DNA from: Formicarius rufipectus | Taxonomy: Eukaryota > Chordata > Aves > Passeriformes > Formicariidae | Direction: 5' to 3' | DNA: 64,000 nt | Assembly (NCBI GenBank): GCA_013399695.1 | Contig: VXAU01004437.1 | Coordinates: 147,790 to 211,789, forward strand | Shown: in pieces, positions 22,101-33,700 of the stretch | Numbering within the stretch: position 1 is the first letter of the stretch | Layout: each line of letters begins with the position of its first letter | Program-made: the position numbers and the translations under genes | The notes under the pieces: model-generated | Told to the model about the DNA's origin: nothing | The model's input: the letters and a program-made list of their open reading frames with translations, nothing else | Database searches by the model: none

Positions 22101-23599
22101 TTAAATTTTAAAATACATTGGTTTTCTGTATTTAGGGATTAGTGTCCTGAGAATAAGAAGGGCTCCAATTAAAGCTGCCTACTGCAGTTTGCCTCCGCCT
22201 GGCTGGCTGCTCCCTGCTACTCCTGGCTCACCCCTGCAAACCGGTGTCTTGGCAGCCACTTCTTCTGGTGGGAGTCTGCTGCCACCCTCTGCCTGGAGGA
22301 GTCTGCAACCAGGTGATTCTTACTGTGGCCTTTGTAAGGATTGTTTTTAATCTCAGGAGTAATCAGAAATTACTGCTATGTCGATGCTTTTATTAAGTGG
22401 ATTTTTACTGTCATAATCCATTTTTTTCCCTGTAAGTGATATGGAGGGGGTTTTTGAATGAAGAAAGAGAGGTCTTTTTTTTTAAGGTGTGAACCCACAG
22501 TCTTTGGTTTGAATTCACTAGTTTCACACTTCCCATTCTTGTAATTTTGGTCAACTATTTTTGTTCAACAAATCAGCTTTGAAGGTGACTGTTTCCACAG
22601 ACAGTTTGGACAGCAGCAGTCTGATGACAGAAAAATTCTTCTTAGCCACACTGAAAGCGAAGTATAAAAGATATTTTAATACCTGGAAAATTGTTAACTA
22701 ATGGTGTATACAGGCCTAGGAAAAAATACAGAGCAACTGATGTGTGTTCATTTGTCAGAGAGAGGAAACCAAAGGAATACTGCTTCCCCTTTTACTATAT
22801 GAAAAAGAGAATGGCATCTTTTGCTACAGATTCTACTACTCCCAAATTACAGAATGGACTGAGCTCCATCCCTTTTTAGATATTTAGGATTAAAAGGGAA
22901 TAAAAACCTTGGATAGGTCTCTGCTAATACAACTGAAGTCAACCTGAAAACGAAACCTTGGGAATGCAAAACTTCATCAAAAACTTTGTAAAACAACATG
23001 GAATACTTATCTTGAATGGAATAGTGGAGCTTGTGACACAACTCTGAAAAAGGATGAGGACACACGATTTGTGTGTATGTGCCCTTGGTGAAACATCAGT
23101 AACCACACAGATTAGCAGACATATAGCGTACTACCCTGCTATAAAGACCAGTAAACAAGGGCCAAGAGGCCTGTCTTGTGGCTCAAAAATGTCAATCATG
23201 ATATAAGAAACCTGCTGGAAGTGGATGGTTGATGCTTTACGCCATAATAAAACATGATCCCCAGCTCTGAGGAGAAGAGGCCCACGTCTGTAGGGCAGTG
23301 AATTTCGATCTCTTGTGTGTAGTTAATGTTAAGTACGTGATTCCTGACTGTAATGACTGATTCTTTTAGAAAAATTGCAGGGGTAGTAATGTGGGTCATT
23401 TGAGGGGTTTTTAATTGAGATTTAAATCTGATGGATGCAATCATAATGTAACACTATATATTTTCTCTGCAATGACAGATGAAGTCCATGTTATTGACAC
23501 TTAGTCATAGAAACCCAAAAATAGTTACGCACAAAAAGTTACAAATAAAAGGAATCATTAAAATACCAAGAGAGATTTATGGAAGGTTATAGAACTAGT
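19160..23599. other. intergenic, AT-rich, possible upstream region of the SLCO1B-type gene
   Basis: No coding exon found. Contains G-run and A/T homopolymers (19207, 19328) and a small 9-bp palindrome (19741-19765). A locally GC-richer patch at about 22170-22315 contrasts with the surroundings. Confidence 0.5.
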
Positions 23600-24935
23600 T
23601 ATCCTTGAAGCCATTATTAGGCCCACAATGAACTGGTGGTTTGGAATAGCCAACATGGATTCAAGTCTAACTAAGCTGGTTGCCTTCTATAATAGGATAA
23701 CTAGTCTGGTAAACAAGGGCAGTACATGTTCCTTACTGGGATTTTAGCAGAACCTTTGGCACAGTCTCCCTTATTATCCTGGTAGGCAAACAGGTAAGGT
23801 ACAGTCTACCCAATGCAGGGTAGGTAGGAAACTAGGAGGTCTGGAATTTTGAATAGTTGTTCAAAGCCCAGTGGCTCGTGGTGGGTTTCTGGTGATGCTC
23901 CTCAGCACTCAGTACTGGGGCTGATAATGGGCAAAACTTCATTAATGGTTAGGAGAATAGTACTGGAAGTGCTGACAAGTCTAGATACAACACCAAACTG
24001 AGAGAAGGTAAAGCATGTGCTGGAGGGCAGAATGGCAGAAGAGGTTTGATGAGGATGGAGCAAAGGGCAAAGGAAAATCCAAAGCCTTGCACCTGGGAGA
24101 GAATGAATCTCTACATAGGGTATGTCAAGGGAGTCAGCTAGACAGAAAACAGCTTCTCACAAGGCTGGTGAATGGCAAGTTAAACAGAAGGCACTACTGC
24201 ACCTTTGAGACTACAAATCAACTGCACACTAGGCTACAGGTATTAAAGCCCAGAATATCAGGAAAAATGATTCTCTCTGTTCAGGCTTTTGCCCATATTT
24301 TTCAGACTGCATTTAGAATGTTGTGTCGTTTGAGGATCATCAGGGCAAGACAGACTGTGGTAAACTGAACCAAGTTGAAAGAATGATGGATCATTATTGC
24401 TTTATTCAGCTGCCTAATGCGTGCTTATACAGACTCACAGAATCACAGAATGGTTTGGGTTGGAAGTAACCTTGAAGGTCATCTAGTTCTAATCTCCCTT
24501 GCATGGACAGGGACTCCTTCTACTAGACCAACTTGTTCAATGCTACATCCAACCTGGCCCTGAAAACTTCCAGAAATGGGCATCCATAACTCTGGGCAAA
24601 AACAGGCAGCACCAGACCCTCCTCTGTGAACAGATAAGGCACAGCAGAGAGATTACAGGAGACAGACACAAGTTTCAGCAAAGGGGATTCCAGTCATACC
24701 TACATATTCACCTACATATTAAAGTTATCTACTGTGAGAATGGTCAGACACTGGATCAGGTGCCAAGGGAGGCTGTGCGATCTCCTGCAGAGATTTCCAT
24801 CCAAAACTCAACTTGATGAGACCTGAGCAGCACCAGCGAACTGTGAAGTTAGACCTGCTTCTAGCAAAGAGGACTGGGCAGACAAGCTCCAGAGTTTCCT
24901 TACAGTCTAGTCTAAATAATGCTATGATTCTAAGA
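23600..24935 (+). mobile_element. degenerate CR1 LINE (ORF2 end to 3' tail), interrupted
   Basis: Shows in order the CR1 ORF2/3' landmarks: CACAGTCTCCCTTATTATCCT, CAGCACTCAGTACTGGGGC, ACACCAAACTGAGAG, TGCTGGAGGGCAG, CTTGCACCTGGGAGAG, then after the interruption CAGACACTGGATCAGG, GGGAGGCTGTGCG and the end GCTATGATTCTA near 24930. Many stops; no functional reverse transcriptase remains. An antisense CR1 piece (24432-24610) lies inside it. Confidence 0.75.
24432..24610 (-). mobile_element. CR1 LINE 3' fragment, antisense, nested in another CR1
   Basis: Starts CACAGAATCACAGAATGGTT and continues TTGGGTTGGAAG, CTTGAAGGTCATCTAGTTC and CATCCAACCTGGCC. This is the reverse complement of a CR1 tail and better preserved than the host element on either side. 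Confidence 0.88.
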
Positions 24936-27900
24936 CTTTCTCTAAGATCTTCTCTAGGATTATTGTCTTTTAAAAGACATCCAAACTTGGATGAAGCCAA
25001 GAGTTAAGACACATCTATTTTATGTTCCTCAGCTAGGCATCAGTCTGTCTTTTTAGCTTTCATTACTGATATTAGATTTCTAAATATATTTTGCACAGTA
25101 TTGCAGCTCCACTTTTTGAAATAACAAGCAAAGGCACAAAGCTGGATGAATGGTTAAACAGGAGAGACTGGATATCATAGAGGGAAAAAAAGAAGTATAA
25201 AACTGAGAATGGCAACATAGGAGTGGAATTCAACGTTAAATAGAAAGTTGCACAGCTGATTGCAAATAACAGGAATTTCTGTTTCTTAGATAAAAAATTT
25301 TGAGAAGACCCCAAGTGTGTCTATTAATTGTAGATAACTAGGAAACACCTAGATACTTTTCTGGAAAGGTTATATGTAATCTTAGAGCATATCAGACAAG
25401 ACTAGAGATAAGGGATAGTTACTATTTCAAGATGTGAGACTGGTGGAATTACAGTTGGACCACTTTATACATTTTAGCCACATGCACTGTTGAAATATGG
25501 ATCCACTGTGGCCAAGGGCTCCAGGAGTGTGCTATGGAATAAAAAAATACTATTTTTCAAGAAATTATTAAGCATTATTAATTTATTTGCCGAGTAAAAC
25601 ACATTGAAAAAAATGTGCTGGCTTCTTTTATGGTCAAGGTTGAGTCCTAAGTATCAGACTGAGAGCAAAAATTTTAAAGCTAAAGAACCCTGTCACTTCA
25701 AAATCAGAATTTAATTTGATCATGACTGGAAATTAAAAGATTGTTCCTATGTATCAGAAGACAAGTATTTTGCAGTAGCCTTAAAAGTAGATGGAGTGGG
25801 AGGGAAAGCAATTCTTTGTTGTTCTCAATACAGAGCCTGGTCTCCACAAAATCTCATTTTGGGTTCACAGACTGGATTTGAGGTCTGGATTCCTCCTGCA
25901 TTTTTTTTTATAATCCCACGAATACTTGCAGCTGAACTGTCCTAACATAGAGTTTTGAAATAACCACCATTTTATTGGTGATGGTGTCTCTTGTTCTAGG
26001 AAGTTAAAGGGAACTGTCTGGTTGAGAGTCAGAAAATCCTTGAGCAGTGCAAGGTATAACTGATAACAATATTGAACACAGAGAGATTATCCAAAGGTCA
26101 GCATAATTAAGTAGTCTGTAATTGTTCATAGCAATTTAAAGAATAGCTGTGGTGAAAGTGGTGCGGGCATGAACTACCAGGAATGGCACATTTTGGTGTA
26201 ACATCCAGGGATACTATGGTCAGCTCACATGCTTTATGAATGACTTATCTTTTAGGTACAATTACACTCAGGAATCAGGCAGAACGCATAACACGGGCAC
26301 CATCAAATAAAAAGTTTCTCAGGAAACCAAGTTTCCTTGAACTGGGGCTGTAAGTATGTGAAGGGCTGCTCCAGAGTACACACAACCTCAGTATGCTTTC
26401 ACATGTCATCTGCCTGTGCTGTTAACAGCACTGGACTATACATCAGAATAGTCCTCTAAGAATGAGTGTTTCTTGAATATCCAGTTTGTTCTTTATAACC
26501 AAAGCATTATATTCTCTCTTTCTGCAAGTCCTTGAGTGGCTCTAGCAGGTCTGAGCTCAATGACCTTCAGCCAGAGACTATGAAAATAAAACTTCATACC
26601 AACATGCATTAGAACCAGGAACATTTTTAAAGTTGGGACACCCCTTTTTTAAATGCCAGGAAAGTATGAACCATCATAATATAGACAAGCTCGGGGAGGG
26701 GAGGGAAATATGTTTCACAAGAATGTACAAAAAGAACACACTTGCACATTTTCCTCCTGATTGTTTTTTGGCCACTGTGGATAAACATGTATTTTGGGAC
26801 CTTTAACAGAGGGCAGAACTGGGAGGAGACAAGATTAAAACATAAGTTTGTGTTGAAAGTTAATGATTCTTCTACCAAGAACCAGCACAGCTTTGCTTAA
26901 GGAAAGAATAGTCTGACTTTTGAGCATTTCTGTGGTAGTATAACTGCTGTTCTTGTGGATACAGAACCTAGGTAGGAACCTCTTTAATATTCTTTTTGTT
27001 TATCTTAACCATAAAATGTTACCATTAAGTGTTCGCAGCTAAGGAACATTACTTGTGTGGTACTAATTGCATTTCCTGTAAGCAGTAACACCAGTAACAT
27101 TCCTGTTGAAAATGTCAATGCTTTAATGATGGTATCATATATTTGCATGTGACTCAGTAATTATGTCTTGAACAGGGCGAACAGCATTGGGGTTTGCACA
27201 GTGCTGTGATACTTGGCTTTTGTATGAGGTTAACTTGAAAGGTCTTACTGTGACTCTGTTTAAAAATCATTGAGGCAATTGTATAAGCGCTGCAGTTAGT
27301 GTAAATCACTGCAGTTCCACAAATTTCTGGAGGAAATGTGGCTCTTGATTTGTGACCTGTTGTTCTACTAGGTGGTGGCAGAGTCCCTGAGAGTACAACT
27401 GGAGTAACAAGCAGCCCAAGGACTTAGGGTGCCTTTACTCGATTCTTAAAATTCCTCAAGCATCACTTTATTTTTCTTTTGTAAGAACCTACAAAACTTG
27501 TAGCAAACTGTTGTCTTCACATTTTTAAACTTGTTATTCATGCTAAGGATTTTAATTGCTGCTCTTATGCATTATAATTTGCATATGATCAAGTGGTATA
27601 AAATGAAATTAAGTTTGATTTTTCTTTTTTTAAATATTCACTAAAGAGTAGATCTACCTAACAGGCCCAGAGTCGGCCATGGCCACTATAAGGTCATATA
27701 CCCTGAAGAAGTCTGCAGCTGTCCATTGCAAGGCTGGCTGCACTCACTCTGCAGTTAAATTGCAAGGGGTCACATGACTTCCCATGATTTTGTGAAAGCT
27801 GTCAGCTCCACCAGCACAAATGATCCACACTGATTATTAGTTAAGACCCTTCATCTTCCCTCACCCAAAGTCATTCTCAGAAGAGACTGTGCTGAGCATA

Positions 27901-30559
27901 AGATCAAATGAATTTGTCAAATGTTCCCTGGCTATGTTTCAAAGGTGAGTGGGGAGAGTGCTTGTGCAGCCAAAGAATGGTAGTTTTAGAGAAGTGGTAT
28001 TAGTGAAAGGGCACATTTGGTGCAGAAAGCTTCATCCTTTTGCTTTGTAACAAGATCCTTTCTTTATTAACATGGAAAAAATTAGAGTGGAATAAATCTA
28101 AAATAGCAACATTATCAATACTCAAAACTATCAGGCTCAGCAGCTACTGTATGTTGACATCTATTTTGAATCGACCTTTTATCATCTTTTCTAACCTTCT
28201 TGTGGCCTGGAATTTTCCCAGCCCTGATCTCTTCCATCTCCAACAGATGTCTATGTATGTCAGGGTCAACTGAGGATGGGCTGCCAGCACCTCCAACTGT
28301 TGATCCTTGCACGCAGCTTGCTCCAACATCTCTCCAGCACATCTTTTTACTACATTTCCCTCTATCCTAGACCTCCAAAGCAAAAGTAATGCCATATCCA
28401 ACAGCAGTTTTGCAAAGCAATAATAAGATATGCTATTCACTTTGGAGAGGAGCTGGTCACCCATGTCTTGTCTGAGGGTCTTTCCCTTGGATCTCTGGAG
28501 GAGATGAGCACTGACAGTGCTGAGCCAATTTCCACCTTCTAGTTGGTTTCACACTTTCTTGTGCGCATCAAGCAGTTTTTGTCCCACGAAGATGCTTTTT
28601 ACTTTATTTTTCTTCTCTTTTATCCCTTATCTTGCCTGGTACCCTAACCTCTCCCGCTTGGATGCCTTTTCCACAGTTTGCATCTAACTGCTCAACCTGG
28701 TCTGATATTTATGCTCACACTTTTCAGTCTTTCTGTCCTGCCTTCTTGTGCCTTCACAGCCTTTCTTGGAAACTGTTACTGGCATAGGCTCTTAAAATCT
28801 AAACTTCTTCAGTTAAATGGATAACTGGCTGCCTTTCTCTTTTGTCTGCTTTGCCTTTAATGTCTATCTTCACTCCTTCTCTCCTTACACTGAGATTCTA
28901 AGTTGGCTTATACCTTCAAACTCTCAAAAAAGACACTTCTTTAATTCCATGACCTGCTTCATGATGTTCTCCCAGCATCTTCTTGTAGTTGTCAATGTAT
29001 CATAATAAGAAGGTGATATCTTCAGATTACACAAGGGTAGATAAATTTCAGAGGACCAGCTGCTCAAAAGTATTTGTGTACTAATTTTCCTGAGCACTAA
29101 GAATCTGTTTCTTAACATTTCTCTTGGTAGCTGTGCAGACTTGGGGAAATTCTTTCTCTGATTCTTGTTCCCACCTATCTGAATAGCCAAGGGGAAGGAA
29201 AAGCTCATTTTTTTGTCCTGATGCATGTTCTGAGCCATACTTAGATCATAGCCACAGAAGAGTTCGGGAAGTAGGTATTAGCAGTGGGAAAGCAGCATTT
29301 GGAAAGTTCAATCAACTTTTTGCATCTTCATTCAAGCATATTAAACCTCTCTTTGTGTGATTTCTTTCCCCTCTCTGTCTTCTTCACCCTTTTCTCAGAT
29401 GAGAAGAGTATTGTGCAAGGTGAAACAAGCCAGACCATGTGAGCTGTGATTATTGAGTTCTGACTTGGGAACATTAGTTTCAATACTCTAATAGAATAAT
29501 GCTCCTACCTACAGATCTGAAGATGGCTTGCTTCAAGTGACCCATTAGTTTCTGAGGGGCCCTTCAGTGGCATCTGGACCATCCTTCAGATATCTCTGTT
29601 TGTAGTTGGAGTTGCACAAACTGGCAAGTGTTTTCATTCTTTAAATAAACTTTGCAAATAGATATATAGATTTCCCTTGCAGCTTTTCCCTGAAATGTCC
29701 TTTTTAATTGTTTACTCAGATAAAGGGTTTTAAAAAGCTGAGGGGGGTAGAAAGTGGAGTTTTGAACTATTCATTGAAATAAAACAAAATTCAACTTATT
29801 AATAAAACAAGGCTTTCCAAAATTAAAAAATATGTCATAGCAAAGGGTGTATTGTTATGCATGGCTACAGATGTGCTGTTCGCTGGGGAACTGCAGGAGT
29901 TCTGCTGAACTGATGAGTTGCAGCGGAGTGCATACATCAGGTCATATAAATAGTCCTCTGTAAAGTGAAAGTCATTAGAGATATGTTGACTCTTACTTCA
30001 AGGAGGAAAAAAACAACATATAATATCCTTATAGGATGTCAGTTAGCTAAATTCATAAATTCTTTTATCATTGAGAATTGTTTCCAACAGGCCAGTTTAG
30101 AGAAATAATTTGATGGTGCAGTGTTGCTACAGATCTCTTACCAGATTGAGAGAGTCCTAAGCCACATGGCCTGTGAGTTTACAGCTTCCCTAAGACCCCT
30201 GCTTCAGCACTGATGCTCTGTTGACCCTTGTAGTTTATTTTTGGGCAGAGACTTTGTGTCTTACTCCTCTATGGATATTGCCTTTTCAGTATTAAAAGAC
30301 TGGGGGGGTGGGGGTGGAAAGGGGTTGGGATGATTGTTTTTATTTCTCTTGAAAAGATGTCAAAACAAGATTTTCAGAATTTAAACAAATATACACTTTG
30401 AAACACCCAAGTCATTGAGCCAAATTGTTTCCAATGAAAAGGCTGAGTTTCAACATCTCAGCATTTTTCTGTAACTACTGTTTCATCAGAAAAGTCCTAA
30501 AGCAAATCTATTCTGGCATATGTGTTTTTATATTTATTACCATTTTCTCTTGGGTTCAG
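24936..30559. other. intergenic / 5' flank of the SLCO1B-type gene
   Basis: AT-rich, with no coding exon recognised. Must include or adjoin the promoter and at least one non-coding exon of the downstream gene, because its first coding exon begins with a splice acceptor. A minus-strand 106-codon open stretch (28144-28464) is unassigned. A G-rich motif lies at 30302-30329. Confidence 0.5.
30302..30329 (+). other. G-quadruplex-like motif
   Basis: Four G runs (7, 5, 4 and 3) separated by 1, 6 and 2 bases, about 250 bases upstream of the first coding exon of the SLCO1B-type gene. Confidence 0.6.
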
Positions 30560-30582
30560 ATCAACCAGCAAAGAAATCAACC
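30560..30582 (+). other. SLCO1B3: 5' UTR part of first coding exon, SLCO1B-type gene
   Basis: Twenty-three bases between the acceptor TTGGGTTCAG and the ATG. The acceptor implies an upstream non-coding exon not identified in this window. An in-frame ATG at 30520 lies before the acceptor and would add hydrophobic residues unlike the family, so it was not used. Confidence 0.7.
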
Positions 30583-30714
30583 ATGACAGTGGAAACCAAA
30601 TCCAGCAATGTCAATGGCTCAAATCAGGAAGCAGAACCTGGCCAGCCTTTGGATGATGAAGAAAACAAAAATCCACCAGTCAAAAAGAAGACTTCCTCTT
30701 GCACTGGATTGAAG
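30583..30714 (+). CDS. SLCO1B3: SLCO1B-type coding exon 1 (start, cytoplasmic N-terminus)
   Basis: 132 bases, phase 0 exit at donor GTGTTG. Begins MTVETKSSNVNGSNQEAEPG and ends KKKTSSCTGLK. Hydrophilic; the CTGLK end corresponds to the C-NGLK end of OATP1B first exons. ATG context ACCATGA. Confidence 0.92.
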
Positions 30715-33700
30715 GTGTTGTGCCTTATCAATATCACAATGAACTACCATTTCTTTATGTTAAGAAATGTTGTTCAAGGTGTGACATGCCAAATTCCTTC
30801 ATTCCTGTTCTCCTGATCTTTTCTGAAGCTGGATGTATACTAGAAGCACAAGAGATAGCCAGATCTTATCTTTGTTTTAAAGAAAATAACATTTCTAATC
30901 CACTGTATTTACTTACAAGTTACTCATAGGTGGATCCCCTTCTTGGTCATTAGAGAGAGGTCACAAACTCCAGTGGAAGATTTGAGCCAGCCTGAAATGA
31001 GTGTCTGCAATACGCTTGTCTGGAGGTTTCTGTCACCACTCGTTCTTGGAGTTGTAATCAGGGACACATTTCTCTCTCTAAAATGGTCTATAAAATTAAA
31101 CTAATGGGGGGGAGGTGGGAAGTTTCTCAAAACATCCCAAACACTTTGGCTTAAGTATTAGGCTAAGGCTGCTGTTATTTTATCTAATTCATGCTTGCCA
31201 CCCACATACACCTGCAAAAATAGAATTTGACCTCTCTGGGAGACTCACGGGACTAATTTTACCATCATATTTGTGGGCAATATGCAATATGCAGATCTGT
31301 GTCTAACGCTATGGCAATTAGAATTTAATAGAAACAATACTGTGGAGAGAATAAGAGGCTAGGTATTACTATCCCTCATTTTCTTATCAAAAGTTTTTTG
31401 GCTGACCTGGAGATTGCATTTTCAAACCCAAAATACTCAGGTCAGTTTTGTTTGTGTTTTTATGCTTCTCAGCAGTTTGTGAGTTCAGCCAAACCCCCCA
31501 AGAGCACTGCTGGCATAAGGCACAAAAGGTGCTTCTCCGAATTTTGCCAGTAAAGCCCAGGAAATATAAAACATAACATGACAAATCCCACACTTTTGAG
31601 ATTTTTCTTTTCATTCCTGGTGAAAAGAGAGTAAATATACATATTTGCAAGCTTTTGCTTCCCAGATTGGCTTAATTTCTTATGGTAGATAGTATTTCAA
31701 AGTCTAAATTTATATTTACTTTGTTTACTTACCCAAGTTTCTGTTGTATTGGAACTTTTGCCCAGCGAGCAATAAGTCTATTTGGTTTTTAGACTATGTG
31801 GAAATAGCTGGATAATATTTAAACAAACTCAGTTTAACTTTTTAGCAAATAAATCCTTATTTGCAAAAGCCACAATGTGTGTTGGTGGAAGCAAATATAA
31901 AATTACCAAGAGTATTAAGCTTTTCCTTATGAGCTATATGGTGTACAGGCAGAATTTCAAAATACGTCATCTGAGACAGAGATGAACTCAATCTGTCTGT
32001 ATCCCCTTTCCTCCTATTGGAATATCATTAAAACTTGCATAAAGTCTTTATTTTGATGCCATGGTTATCTATATGATTGAGTCAGAACCAGTTATGAACT
32101 GGCCTAAAACAAATGACATGTGGCCCAAACAACACAACTTTAAGTTGCCTTAGTATCAGTAAATCTTTCCTGATTAAGTATTTATCTCTGGCAAATTTTA
32201 CATTTCTGCAACACCTTTGGCACTATTTTGGCTGCCCAGCTGTGTCCTTAGTCTTATAAATTTAGCCACAGATGCCAGTAAGGTGAATGGGGTCCCACGA
32301 GTTGTTTGTCAGATTTAAGGTCCTCAGTTCCACTTTAGAAACCTCTGGACAGCAAAGCTGGGAAGATCACATTTTCTGGCAATTAAGATGGCTATTGCAA
32401 ACCTGAAGCTTAAAGCCGCTGCTCTCAGTGCAGCACCTCACACCACTTCAGCATCTGTGAAAACCAGAGCAGGGCACAAACAGTGCTGAGACATCAGCCC
32501 GGCAGCTGCGGTATCAGGGTAAAATTCACTCCCAGTGCTGCCACCTCAATTTGAGTAACAAACTTATACCCTGATGGTGATTGTCCCACACAGTTTTAAA
32601 CACATTTGATCCCTCTGTGATCAGTTTCCCTTCCTCTACCTCCCATTTTCCCTCTTAATCTTTCCTCAGGCATTTCTGGCTGCTCTATCGTTCAGCTACT
32701 TCAGTAAAGCATTGTCTGGTACGATTATGAAAAGCTCCATCACTCAGATTGAACGAAGGTTTGACCTGACATCATCCACTACAGGTTTCATCGATGGGAG
32801 CTTTGAGATGGGTAATTGATATTCCACAACTTGCAGAAAACTGCTCAGAGAATTATGAGGTACAACATCTGGCACTGATTTTGGTTCATTGCCTTCCAGG
32901 TAACCTGCTGGTGATTGCCTTTGTAAGCTACTTTGGAGCCAAACTTCATAGGCCCAAAGTAATAGCTGTGGGATGCTTTACAATGGCTTTGGGATGCTTT
33001 CTATCAGCAATGCCACATTTCTTCATGGGATAGTAAGTACTAATTTTGGTTACCTAAGATTTGAATTGCATCCTGCTTTCTCGATTATAAATGAAGCTTG
33101 TGTATGTTAAGTTTTAGATTAACAAGAGCCTATAGAACATCACCTCAGTGTGCATTGAACCACACTTGACACACACATCACTGTTGTGTCATTGCAACTG
33201 GTTATAAAAATGTGGCTCCTCTGAAGTGAAAGTTCAGTTTCTCAAAAAAACTGGGAAAATCACTAGTCCTTTAGTTTTCACTCAAACTTCTTCAGAAAAG
33301 AGGAAAGGAAGAAAATTATCCTAGAAAATAATTAGATTTTTTTTCAGGGGGAAACACCTATGAAAATCTTATGAAAATTCATGTTTCAAATGAAATATAT
33401 TGTTCTTTGAAAATCTTCAAGAATAATACTATGCTGGTGTTATCACCTTAATGAATTTTGGCAAACTGTAAGAACATCTCATTGGGAAAATCAGAAAGCC
33501 CAAGAATGTGGCACTGTTGATTGCTAACAGAGATGTCAGGGTCATGTATCCAGGAAATTCAAACCACTATGAACCACAGTAAATGTATGAGGAATATAGA
33601 ATGCACGTTTATGATTTCCAGATATGTTTCTGCTGCTTTGAACAGGATCTCCAAGCTCTGAGCATGTAACTTCTTATGGAGGGACGTCTCTACCTGCGAT

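Noticed and set aside
17421..30559. Search for an extra SLCO1 copy or relic exons between genes 1 and 2
   Set aside because: No Kazal, GAWW, KPKYxEQQYGQ or 65-base exon-like sequence seen on either strand.
30520..30582. Upstream in-frame ATG that would extend the SLCO1B-type N-terminus
   Set aside because: It lies before a good acceptor (TTGGGTTCAG) and would add residues such as MCFYIYYHFLLG that are unlike the hydrophilic OATP N-terminus.
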